From positions 1 through 56,991 of the forward strand of contig NCSJ02000279.1 in NCBI GenBank assembly GCA_002812745.2: a stretch of 56,991 nucleotides of DNA. The letters run 5' to 3'. Source of the DNA: Scytalidium lignicola (lineage: Eukaryota; Ascomycota; Leotiomycetes). The notes under the pieces were generated by a model that saw only the letters and a list, made by a program, of their open reading frames with translations, was not told the DNA's origin and did no database searches. The translations under genes were made by a program, and so were the position numbers. This document shows positions 37,901-47,973 of the stretch, in pieces. Position 1 is the first letter of the stretch, and every line of letters starts with the position of its first letter.

Positions 37901-38199
37901 TGATATTAGTAGAACATTGAATTAATGGCTATAGTGAGCTTATTACTCATAGACTTGTTAATGCAACAAGTATCCACCTAACAGTATTATAGCTTATCCT
38001 CAACTGCTCTGTTTACACAAAAGTAGATTTTAGTATAACCAGTCTTGTGTTAGCCTGCACTGGATACTAGCTTATCATATGTAACTTCTTGGCCTTCAAT
38101 CCAGGTATGTAAAAGGATAGTATACCCAGGAATATTGTCATTGTGGAAAGAGACTAGCTCAAAATTGTTAGTTAGTATATGCTTCAGCAAGTGTATCAT
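34947..38199 (-). pseudogene. HET-NB-ARC-TPR NLR-type incompatibility protein
   Basis: The frame starts with the ATG at 38199 and runs about 1,080 codons to TAA at 34947. The N-terminal HET domain (codons ~12-270) shows YTILLHTWIEGQEVTYDKL, VDTCCINKS and FTQGWTLQELLAL. A P-loop remnant LGGCKKSTLTLEF (37,210-37,236 and on) opens the NB-ARC part, followed by LMIVNNANDLRVL (Walker B-like) and LPLVIVQAATFIN. TPR repeats of the kinesin-light-chain type occupy ~36,036-35,060. From 38,199 to ~35,750 one frame holds apart from in-frame stops, many at conserved Trp codons (VDTCC, RSR.FTQGW, MS.VANR). One extra base near 35,745 shifts the frame inside a TPR unit. Such proteins trigger cell death on non-self recognition in fungi. 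The gene sits between the inverted repeats described above. Confidence 0.9.
35060..36036 (-). repeat. Tandem ~126-bp TPR-encoding repeats
   Basis: Six or seven copies of a 42-codon unit lie in tandem, with core SNLARVLSRQGKYEEAESMN and RPEHPxTLTS. At the DNA level, neighbouring units are very similar, much closer than separate TPRs normally are, which indicates recent unit turnover. G+C is clearly higher than in the NB-ARC segment of the same gene. A one-base insertion near 35,745 (CAGATGTGTCTGG against CAGCATGTCTAG in a sister unit) breaks the frame. The plus-strand Ser/Leu/Cys-rich ORFs at 35159-35983 are antisense shadows. Confidence 0.88.
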
Positions 38200-40034
38200 A
38201 ACGGTTGTATACTTTCCAACGAGCAAATGTTGGCTGGGGTTGACAACAATACAGGTGTATTATTGCAGTAATTAGGAAACACAGAGTAATGGTGAATATC
38301 TCTTGGTCTTCTCTGATTTTACAGACATTATAAAACAAAATACATTGAGCAGGCTGCAAGCTGGCGCCTGATAAGCGCTTCAGGCTGTGAGGGTTGTTGG
38401 TACTCGTTGTAGAACTCAGCCATAAGATCATGGGTGTGAAGCTCTGCAGCCATGTTGGCATAGATAATTTTACAACTATTCTGTTTTGAGTTAGCCAACA
38501 AAGTTGAACTCTCAGCTGTCTGTGATGGTTATTAGAGGTTCGCTAAGTTAGTGTAAACAAGTATTTCAAGACAAGACATGCATTTCTTTCAAAACTGCTA
38601 TTTATCATTTCTGTTGTATAGGAAAAGAATAATCACTTAAGATCTCTCCAGCACTTTATGTTAGTATTAATGGAGTTAGGTAATAGAAGCAGTAGTCTTA
38701 AGGTTCTCTTAATAGATGTTTTGAAGTGCTTACTATCCATACAACTCTTATGCTAACACTATCCAAGTATCTTACAAGTGTACTCAATACAACTTGACGA
38801 AAACTAGTGATCACCACGACGAAGCTAGTCCATTTACTTTACTGACATCTTTGAGAGGCTTTGAACACTAGAATGCTTAGTCCTACTAGCGCTAGCTTTC
38901 GGCTGAAACCTTATAAAACAGCTATGTAGCCTGTGGATACACAACATACAAACGAGTGAATACTATGAACTAACGAGGAAACAGAGACTAGAGATTTGAT
39001 ACAGGTTGAAAATAAAGGAATTGAAAAAGTCCAAGCATGCTCTAAACAGAATAGTATTAGGTTAAGCAACGAGCAGGTTGCGGAAATGTAAAGGTTTTAG
39101 AAAACTGGTCTCCTTTGATCGCAAGACCATTACACTTGGTAATAATTGAATCGAAGGCAAAAATGCTTTTATCCATGCAAAATACTCTTTACCGATAACA
39201 GGTAGGTAATTTGTTACTCCTTTCCATTTATTACACTAAGAATATAGTTAAGATTAAGATTACAATTAGTTATCTAACATCAAGTACTGGCAATAGTAAT
39301 TAACTACGAGGCTTGTTCAAGCATGTAAGAAACTTATCCAAACAAAACAACAAAACAATAAACTTATTATCCTCTTACAGTAATCAATCCTCCACAATCT
39401 GCACTCAGATCATCCGCACTACTGGGGCCTTTAGGTCCCTCTACAGAGTTGGAGGTTCGGTCATCTGCGCTACTTCTAGCTCATCCTCCTCTGCATTTAT
39501 CGCAGTTCTCTTGCGATGCTTGCGAACATGTTTTCTCTCCCATATATAACAACCTTTTTTGCAGCAGGTACCACTTCTGCTCATCTGCCTCCTGCATTGC
39601 ATGCTTCCGACTGCGTTTACTTATTATGGTGATGGAGATAAGGACGGGATCATGAGAACGATCATCACTGGCTCAGCAATGGAGGAGGTTGCAGCCAGGC
39701 AACGAAAGAGGATATGTAGTAGTTCATAGTGGAACCCTCTAGAAGAACGCCACAGATTTTTTACATGAAAATACGGTATATTGTACAGATAACGTTCATA
39801 TACAGTAAATTTAACAGTAATTACTGTGTGAGACAGATAAGCTTAGCACTAGTCCCCGAAAAGGAAACTCCTTTGATTAGAGGTACTGATCAGCGTGGCG
39901 ACCTTGCATGAATTTGGGCGTTGCTACAGCCACAAAGCTTATGAGGATATCCTAGTGCCATAGTCGGATTTAGAGGCTCAGGTAGCACACTTTTATAAAT
40001 ACTAGGAGTGATAAAAACTTGATTTAAGTGTACT
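38200..40034. other. Region upstream of the HET-NLR inside the TIR unit
   Basis: This holds the 5' flank and presumed promoter of the HET-NLR gene (minus strand) and about 1.5 kb without an assignable gene. On the minus strand at 38,461-38,340 there is a short open stretch starting MAAELHTHDLMAEFYNEYQ that ends in a stop after ~40 codons; it was not matched to a family. ORFs at 39313-39911 have no recognisable motif. No transposase signature was seen in either strand. Confidence 0.45.
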
Positions 40035-40273
40035 GGGGAGGGAGTTCTGTTTTGCAGTAAAAGGGAGCTCTCCGTAAATCAGGTGCGATAACAACGATGA
40101 GAAATAAATTTTTGATCAAGAGGAGGTTAGGGTGTTCAGAAATGGTCACAGTACAATATTTAGACAACAATATGGTGGATATTGATGTGTGCATAGAGTT
40201 TGAGCTGCCTGAAGTCAAAGTACCCCTCAAATTGTCCGGCACGGCGGGGTGTCCGGCACACAGGGACGGACGT
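40035..40273 (-). repeat. Right terminal inverted repeat
   Basis: Reverse complement of the left arm, ending GGGACGGACGT followed by TA. The short ORFs 40097-40285 and 40160-40582 run across this repeat and are not credible genes. Confidence 0.85.
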
Positions 40274-40715
40274 TACTCTGAATAGGCTAATTGAGTTACT
40301 AGTAATGTCATGTGCGCTATGATCCGGACTGTATATGAAGATCAACTTATTCAGTGAAGCAGGAAGCCAGTCTATATCAGTGGTAAGGAGTAAGGAGAAA
40401 TGGAGAGGGTAGGTTGACATCAGAACACATTGGCGATGAGGAATTGTCAGGTTTTTATTATAATTCTGATGATTTAAATTATAATCTGAAGGGATAAACC
40501 ATGAAGTTCCTTTTCTTATGTTTGCCATTCTCTTTATAACGATGTACAACAAATTCATAACAATAAGTAAGTTGTATTCCATTATTCAAACTTCTTTTAT
40601 TAACTAGTTTAATAATAACTTCTTGGTAATAGAAGTATCAATAAGCATTAGGCTTTGCTAAGAGTACAATTCAGGCTAAGGCAGTGGATATGTTGGATTA
40701 AGCACTAGTAATAGG

Positions 40716-43700
40716 TTGGATATAGGCAAATTCAGCCTGCTAGCCTTAGCACCATTATACTTTTCAACCATCTTAAGTGCTTTATCAGTTCTTGCAATTA
40801 TAACATGGGTAAATATTAAATTTAAAGGACATAACTCTAGCTTAGAAGTTGGAATCATCAATGGAGATGTCAAGGCTTCCTTCTATCTTCCTCCTGGTAA
40901 GTTCAGCAGTAACACAAGTATGCTGACGTTAATAACCTTACCTAAAGTGACCAGAGACTTTACTAGACCTGATATCCACCGTCCTTTTTGATTATAACCT
41001 TGACTTTATTGACTGTGTAAAGATACTTGATCAGATTCACCAAAGATGTAATATTCTAGGATCTTAGACTGTACTTGTTAACCTTGGTAATGTTGGGTAA
41101 GCATAAAATGGCTGTCTCCAGTTTAAGTTGTTAACAACTAAGAAGGAAGTCATAAATTACTATTAAATAAACTTATTAAATTTACAAGAAATCACTAAAT
41201 ATATAAGTTTTCTGGATATATACTAACAATGCAATGTGTTTTGAACAAGGTTTTCAAGATATTACAGAGTATATTAAGATTTATAAGCAGAAGGACTCAA
41301 AGGTTAATATATTCCAGCTTGTGCACAACTAGTTATACAATGAAAAGAAAGGAAAATGAGTTATTATCCTTGATAATATAAATGATGCAAGCTTCTTCGT
41401 TAACCTTCAAAATACTAATTAAGATAGACAAATAAATAGCATAAATAGCAAGCATATACAATTACTTGTGTTATACATTCTATAACACTTGAATAGATCA
41501 ATTCTTATAATAACATAGAATAGGAATGTAATTTTACAATTGGTTGAAGAACATAATATTATTACAATTAATCTGATGAATGAAGTAAATGCATTAGAAC
41601 TTTTTAAGTACAAGTTAGAGCAGTATAATAATAATAGTAATAATGATATAATTATTAAACTCATTATAACACTTAAGTTTATATTACTTATTATTATCTA
41701 AGTTATTGTATATATTTCTCATAGTATATTATGTTATTCTGTACAAAAGTACCTTTGGAATTTCCAGAAGAGTAATGATAAGAAAACAAGTTTTCTTGAT
41801 TACAAAGGCAAGTAACTTCATCAAGACTAAGAGGTGAAGAATTTTATTCTTATTATATAACAAATATCTTTTGATCACATTTATGAAATCAGACTATTAA
41901 TTATAAATTTACTTTCACTTATAAGCTTTTTTGATTAACAAGGAATTCTTAAAATTTTACTTTAAAATAAAAGTAAACAAGAAAACTTGTAATTAGACTA
42001 GAAAAAAAGTAATAATAATAATTTTGTTAATCATAAAACTGATGATGATAATAATGATAATAATAATGATAATAATAATAGTAATAATGATAGTGATAAC
42101 AATAACAATGATATATCAAACTCTAGTATAAATGTTAAGTTTGAAGTTGATATTTTAATGTTATACAATTACTTGTTCATCTTCATTAATGTAAACAGAA
42201 AAANCTTTTGAAATGTATGAATTAATATAGTTAATAATAAGAAAATAACTTAAAGTTAACAATTAATTAGAAAGATAAAAANGGATAATCTATGTAAAAT
42301 CTTTATACAGAATTCTTAATAAATAAATATGAAAATTAAACAAAGTGTTAAATACTTTTCTTATATATAAAGTTAACTTAGAATAAAAGCTTAAGCTTAA
42401 AGATACCTTAAAAGACTAGGCTATACTATAATATAAAGTAGTATAATATACATTAAGAAAAGGAAGTTTAATTGATATTGAAAATTTAATATTAAAATCA
42501 ATAAAAGTATAAGAAAAACTATTTGATAAAGAGTATAAGGATACTTTAAAAAGTATAAGAATAGTAAGTTAAGTATATAACCTTTGTAACTAATAAAACA
42601 AAGTAAAAAAGCTACTTATACAAGTGATGGAAATAGTTTTAAGAGTATTAAAGCAAGAGAATCACTTAACACTGGTTAACATAATAAACTTAACATTAAC
42701 AAGTATAGATGATTTAACTTTAACATACAAGAATCAAGGTTAATAAAAAGAGGTTAAAGACTTGGAAGTGTATATAATAAAGATAAGGAAGAAAGTGTTA
42801 AGTGATGAACATCCTTTTACATTAACAAGTGTAGTCAATTTAACTTTAATATATTAAAATCAAGGCTGGTGGAAAGAGGTTAAAGACTTAGATGTACAAG
42901 TAATGAAGATAAAGAAGAGAATATTAAACAATGAGTATTTAAATACATTGACAAGTATAAGCAATTTAGCTTTAATATACTAAAGTCAAGGCTAGTAAAA
43001 AGAGGTTGAAGACTTAGATATACAAGTAATAGAGATAATGAAAAGAGTATTAAATGATGAGCATCTAGATACATTAACAAGTATAAACAATTTAGCTTTA
43101 ACATATTAAAGTCAAGGTTAGTAAAAAGAGGCTAAAGACTTAAATATACAAGTGATGAAGATAATGAAGAGAATGTTAAGCGATGAGTATTTAAATACAT
43201 TGACAAGTATAGGCAATTTAACTTTAATATACCAGAGTTAAGGCTAGTAAAAAGAGATTGAAGACTTAAAGGTACAAGTAATGAAGACAAGGAAAAGAGT
43301 ATTAGGTAATGAGCATCTAGATACATTGATAAGCTTGAATAACTTAACGTCAATGTATGTAAATCAAAGTTAATAGAATAAGGCTGAAAAGTTGTTTATA
43401 CAAGTGATAAAGACAATGAAGAAAGTAATAAAGTAAGATTATCTTAATACACTGGTAATCATGAGCAATCTTGTTTATACATGAATGTCCTAAGATTGTA
43501 ATTATGAAGCCTTGAAGTTGATGAAGGAATATCTTATATTATAATAACAGAAACTAAATAACAATTACCTTGACATAATTTTCTCATAATAATTTGTAAA
43601 GAAATTGAAATATAATAAAAACTTACTAGACAATATACTGATTACTAAGAACAACTTAGTATTAAGGTATATGAATCAATGACAATAGAAGAAGGCTTAA

Positions 43701-43990
43701 GAGTTGTTTGTTTAAGTAATAAAGATAAGAAAAAGAGTAGTAGGACAAGTACATCCTGATACTCTAAGTAGTATGGCCAATTTAACGTTAACATACTGTT
43801 ATTAAGGATAATAAGAAAAGACAAGAGATATATTTGTATAAGTGTTTATACAAGTTATGAAAACAAGAAAGAGAATTAATATATAAGTGATAAAAAAGGA
43901 AAGTACTAGAATAAGAGTATTTTTACAGTATAACTAGTAACTTTTAATATATTTGAAAGGATATAGCAGGTTTTAATAAAATATACTTAA
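40716..43990 (+). pseudogene. NB-ARC-TPR NLR-type protein, RIP-degraded
   Basis: A lightly damaged N-terminal stretch (40716-40991, 91 codons) of unknown type is followed, after a one-base frame change, by DFIDCVKILDQIHQRCNI (~41,000-41,055) and LVNLGNVG, a ruined P-loop of an NB-ARC domain. VIILDNINDASFF near 41,360 is the Walker B segment. At ~42,000-42,115 a low-complexity stretch gives an Asp/Asn run. From ~42,600 to ~43,850 TPR units of 42 codons appear, with cores such as DEHLDTLTSINNLALTYQSQ, where the Gln codons are mostly TAA/TAG. Damage is far heavier than in the neighbouring HET-NLR. No N-terminal effector domain was identified. Confidence 0.83.
42600..43480 (+). repeat. Degenerate 126-bp TPR-encoding tandem repeats
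   Basis: About seven units, each with a Lys/Glu helix, a TLTSxxNLALxY core and an SQGQQKE linker. Stops come from CAA/CAG codons. The period of 126 bases is the same as in the HET-NLR, but the DNA is strongly A+T-rich. Confidence 0.78.
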
Positions 43991-44398
43991 AGTCTGTCCA
44001 TGTTAAAAGTATGATCATGTGAAAAGTTATATGTTAAATTCGTCTTAGAAGTTTAATTTAAATGAAGTTACAATTTCATATCAACTATTTTTAACTTTTG
44101 TCAATTATTGTCAATTACTCTTAACCACATCCCTTAAGCAACAGCTTTGTTTTTATGTAATAAGGCTCTTGTGGAGATTTTCACTTATCTGGTTATTATA
44201 GCTAACTATAATTATACTAGTACAGATGAATAATAAAACTTGAAGATTTTAATTTTAAGAAGTTGGTTTTGAATTCTACAGTAAATAACAAGTGAAAATG
44301 AGAATATGTATAGTATTGTGACAATATAATAAGACAAATTAAGTAATTGCTAATTCTTGTTATTATTTCCTAGGATAAGTTACTAGAACAAGTAAGAA
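43991..44398. other. Spacer without recognisable gene
   Basis: About 400 bases downstream of the NB-ARC-TPR pseudogene. No coding pattern, repeat or RNA gene was seen. Confidence 0.4.
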
Positions 44399-44492
44399 GT
44401 ACTAGGACATAATACTAAGACATAATACTAGGATATAATACTAGGACAGAGTATTAGGACAGAATACTAATACCAGGACAAGATACTAGGAT
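44399..44492 (+). repeat. 13-bp minisatellite
   Basis: Roughly seven tandem copies of ATACTAGGACATA with point differences (AAGACATA, GGATATA, GGACAGA). It lies just upstream of a longer degenerate array of related ACTAG-containing units. Confidence 0.85.
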
Positions 44493-44686
44493 AAGTTAAT
44501 AATAACAATGTAATGATCTAGATCTAAGGTCACTTAACTTGAATGATCTAAAGGTCTATAAACAAGATAATCATACCTTATGATAACCTACCCTTAATCA
44601 TCCAGAATAATCCTCTTATAATGATCATCACCTTACTATACTAGAATAAAACTACAGAGCAAGTGATGATAAGAGTGTTAAATGAT

Positions 44687-45213
44687 AGTACTAGTACTGT
44701 TCTTATTTGTACTAATAACGTTTTTGAGTTCTACAGATCTGTTAATACTAGTACCCTTCTTATCCTCATAGATTTATTTTAATACTAGTACCTTTCTTAA
44801 TCTTATAAAGTTATTTAAGTACTACTACCCTTTTGAATACTACAATTTATTAGTATTAATACTCTTTTTAAGTCCTGTGGATTTAATTTTAGAATTAGTG
44901 CCTTTTTAAGCTGTGTAGATTTATTAGTACTCTCAATTCTGTAGAATCTAGAAAGTACTAGTACTTTTTTTTATCTTGCAAGTTTATTAATACTAGTACC
45001 TTCTTCACCTCACAAGTTATTAGGTAGTATTAAGACTTTCTCTGCTTTACATGTTTATTGGATAGTATTAAGACCATATTAGTAGTAGGATTTCTAATCT
45101 GAGTACCCTTTTGATAACAGTACCTTTTTTTGTACCAGTACCTTCATACTGATTCCTTTTTGATCCTATTATCCTTTTTCATACTAGTACCCTTTCAAAC
45201 CAGTACAATTTAG
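44687..45213. repeat. Degenerate ACTAGTACC(T)n repeat array
   Basis: About 500 bases in which variants of AATACTAGTACCCTTTT recur roughly ten times at intervals of about 25-65 bases, often preceded by TAGATTTATT. The units are degenerate, and the array lies against the truncated end of the RNase III remnant. Confidence 0.65.
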
Positions 45214-45345
45214 AGAGGATAACTAATTGGATTACTGCATCACCTATTAAAGCAAGACGCTTGTTGCCCTCTCCAGCAGCTGTAAAGATTTCCTCAAGTG
45301 GTCCAGCATCATTGAAAGTATAATTTATGATGGTTTGTATCGACT
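45195..45345 (-). pseudogene. RNase III-domain protein remnant
   Basis: On the minus strand about 50 codons read NYTFNDAGPLEEIFTAAG then GNKRLALIGDAVIQLVI, the signature helix of the RNase III fold as it appears in a divergent fungal group of small RNase III-like proteins. In classical enzymes the motif is NERLEFLGD; here both Glu of that motif are replaced, as is common in that group. It is not RIP-mutated. The gene breaks off at the downstream repeat array. A start codon and splice sites were not fixed. Confidence 0.65.
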
Positions 45346-45439
45346 CTTACCCGTGTATATTTGAGTGACGCAACTGTTTTATCCTACGATAGCTGACCTG
45401 TAATTATCGAGTTGGAAGGCATAATAGATCTGTTATACG

Positions 45440-45740
45440 TCCGGAATCTCGACACCTCTCAACCATGTGGCTCACGTGACCCAGCGCCGCCTTTGCTCAC
45501 CCCCATCTCACCTTCGGCTCAGGTCTGTTCACCCATCTCACCAGAAATCGTCAACTAATTATTGTTGTTTCACGCCAATCCTCACCTCACTTTGCGGGTG
45601 CGCCCTCACCGCTCTGCTCACCCTCTCTTCACCTCAACCTCACCCAACCTCACTGGCCTCCATTATGTGCTCTCCACCGCCTCATCTTTGCTCACTTATC
45701 TTGCCTAGGTGTGCTTATCCCCAGTATCACGGCTGTTAAG
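45440..45740. promoter_or_regulatory. GC-rich island with seven CTCACC motifs
   Basis: Between 45,490 and 45,660 the hexamer CTCACC (GGTGAG on the minus strand) occurs seven times, and GGCTCACGTGACCC with a palindromic CACGTG lies at ~45,470. The island lies just upstream of the RNase III remnant in its direction of transcription, so it may be its promoter or 5' untranslated region. The 90-codon plus ORF 45467-45739 is Pro/Ser/Leu-rich and probably not translated. Confidence 0.4.
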
Positions 45741-46149
45741 AGCGTCAACTCCTGGTGAGAAGGATTTAGGGGAGCTAAAACGGGCTTTAAAGAAGCTATG
45801 ATGGGCCCTTGGTATTAAGATGAGCTCCCAGGCTCATTATCCTAGTGTTGAATATTATTGTTATTATAAAGGTAGAGTTAGAATTATGCTTTATGATATA
45901 CTCTTAATTTTACTTTCTGCTGCGATTCTTTCTCTTGAGTTCTCTTTACTTACTGTAGTCAAGCCCGAGGATGCATAGTAGTTGATTGCACTTGCATGTT
46001 GTGTTTATCGCTTGCTAACCACTTAAAAGCATATAAGTGCAATCAACTCTTAATCAAGGTTCATCCAGGGAAAAACTAAGTCTTTGGAAAGCCCGAAATT
46101 CTGTCGTCGAAAAAGTACTTGGTGGTTTCACTTTCGGGGCCGAATAAGT
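45741..46149. other. Spacer upstream of HET fragment
   Basis: About 400 bases of moderate G+C with no readable gene. It may contain the N-terminal part of the HET fragment in a broken frame, but no HET entry motif (such as SYVWG) could be read. Confidence 0.35.
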
Positions 46150-46480
46150 CTGTCTATATCAGAACGATCTTCATGAGCGCAACAAGCAGGGTACTCGTAT
46201 GGGGAAGATATAACACCATGCTACCAAGGTTCTCGTATGGGTAGGAGAAACAACGGATAATATCGAGTTGTCGTTTAAGCACATAACTTCTTGGCCCTAA
46301 TCTCATAGCCTCGTGGATCTAGTAGGGCATGGGATAAGGAAGTATAATAGTATTATTTGCTTATAGGAGTGTTAATAATTGCTAGTTCGCTTGGTAAATT
46401 TAGGTGGTTTATTCAGGAGTGGAACTTAAGAGATTGAGCTTGTCCTGAAGTTGCCGTGGCATAAAAGCTTGAAAAGGAAG
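46150..46480 (+). pseudogene. HET-domain fragment
   Basis: The frame reads VCLYQNDLHERNKQGTRMGK, one stop, HHATKVLVWVGETTDNIELS, matching the HET core (A-I-C-I-N-Q, E-R..Q...M..IY..A..V.VWLGE). After a frame change near 46,390 it continues KFRWFIQEWNL, the RWF/W..QE segment. It corresponds to the middle third of a HET domain of the single-domain type, different from the HET of the 34947-38199 gene. Upstream and downstream parts are missing. Sequence is only lightly RIP-mutated. Confidence 0.72.
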
Positions 46481-47444
46481 TTCTTAAAGTATTATTAAAA
46501 TATTAACTGCCGTGCGTAGATTGACTAATTATTGCTCTATTTGAGGACAGCTTTCCCGGTACCCCAAGTTAGTTTTAATTCGGAGTGCTACAATTGCAAG
46601 TGCATCGGTTTAGAACAGTATCCTTCAAAGTGCTTACTTTTAAAGCATAACACCTCCACATACTACAAGGCAGCGTACGTGCCTTATTTTCACTCTAAGC
46701 CAAAGCAGTCTAGCTTACAGTAATATAACTCGAATTACTTTGGCTTAAAGCACACAAATTCGACTTACTAAAACTTGGAGTAAGCTGAAATTGTACACTT
46801 AAACCAAAACTACTCTGGATAGTAATACAAAAGTATAAAGCATTCCTACATCTTTACTTTAAAACTTCCCTGGTTATTAATTTTTAACCACAGATACTAC
46901 TTTCTTAACTCTCTATTTACACTAATTATTTTAATGTGTTCACGTTTAAAACTTATCCTTCTATTATAATTACTTTACTAGAAATAATTTCCTTAATCTC
47001 TTCATATAATATTCTTAAGACCAGCCCCTTAAGTGTTTTATTTGTGTCTTTATATGCAAAAATTCGATAAATCTGATTAATTTCACTATATAGCTCCTGT
47101 TGTGCAAAGTAGTTCATGCAAAGAGTTATTAGTTGCATTAGTATAGCGTTTTTNATATCTATGCTTAATCCTAGTACAAAGAGTATTAAAAAGCCCGCAG
47201 AGGCCTTTATGTGTAACCCTTCTTTGCCAGTCTCTCTTGCTCGATGCATTCTTTATCTCGCAGTCAATATAGAGGATGTGGATCTTTGCTTTAGTTTTAG
47301 AGGAAGGGTAAAGCAGCCATGCTTTGGCGCTCTCGCATGTTTGCCGTTGGTTCGATTATTCGCAAGTTTATTGTGTTAGATCTTGAGAAATCAGAATTCT
47401 TGCCTCCAGATCTCAAAGAAATAGGTATTCGGGGGTCGCTGCGA
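46481..47444. other. Unassigned stretch with overlapping opposite ORFs
   Basis: A 98-codon minus ORF (46953-47249, MHRARETGKEGLHIKASAG...) overlaps an 87-codon plus ORF (47116-47379). The minus frame is open further upstream and has a more protein-like composition, but no family was recognised. Around 46,700-46,830 the motif TTTGGCTTAAAG and relatives repeat loosely. Confidence 0.35.
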
Positions 47445-47447
47445 TAA

Positions 47448-47604
47448 TAATCTAAGGGAGCCAGAATTGGCCACCAATAGGGCCCCTTTTCAGCCCCCTC
47501 TTAGTCATTTAATTCCTACCCACAACCCTGGCCACTGAGCCAAATGATTAAGGGGAGGCCGAAAAGAGGCCTTATGGGTGGCCTATTCTGACTCCCTTAG
47601 ATTA
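47448..47604. mobile_element. Palindromic MITE with ~60-bp inverted repeats
   Basis: The left arm TAATCTAAGGGAGCCAGAAT and the right arm ATTCTGACTCCCTTAGATTA are inverted copies that remain alignable over about 63 bases each, with a ~30-base centre. Arms differ by a few substitutions. TA at both ends is compatible with a Tc1/mariner-type (Stowaway-like) target. No coding capacity. The folded form would be a long hairpin. Confidence 0.82.
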
Positions 47605-47973
47605 TTAGTATAATGCTAAAAAGGTATCGTCAGTCATATGGCAGTCAGGTGTTACAGGTTCAGCAAGGCTTCATTCAAGCAGTTGGTATTCCCTATATAC
47701 AAGAAGAGTAATCTAGAGAAAAAANGAAAAGTGATTAAAGTAAGGCTTTCATATGAGCCCACCACCTCTCATATCGGAGAAATTATCTTTCCGCGCTTTA
47801 TTCCTTCCCCCACAAGTTCACGACGTAGGCTTCGCCTTTGTTTTTATACGCCTTGTACCTCCTGTGTCGCTATTATCAAATTTGCAAGATAGTCTAACTA
47901 TTTGTTATACTTCTATATCTCTTGATCCTATACGTTCTCACCTTGACGATTTTCAATTATTCCCAAGCGGTAC

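Larger units (their letters stand above)
34222..40273. mobile_element. 6.05-kb unit bounded by ~240-bp terminal inverted repeats with TA target
   Basis: The left arm (34222 to about 34,468) is repeated as reverse complement in the right arm (about 40,035-40273). The outer ~65 bases are nearly identical, starting ACGCCCGTCCCTGTGTGCC on the left; inner parts diverge with small indels. Each arm contains GTGCCGGA twice, about 20 bases apart, a plausible transposase-binding unit. TA occurs at both borders (34220-34221 and 40274-40275), as for Tc1/mariner/pogo-type elements. No transposase was recognised inside; the main content is the HET-NB-ARC-TPR gene. The inner ends of the arms do not carry a second terminus, which argues against two separate MITEs. 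Element status is inferred. Confidence 0.75.

Noticed and set aside
40097..40582. ORFs on both strands across the right inverted repeat
   Set aside because: They run through the transposon terminus and correspond to nothing in the left arm's frames.
45467..45739. 90-codon ORF rich in Pro, Ser and Leu
   Set aside because: Its composition comes from the CTCACC repeats; more likely an untranslated promoter or leader.
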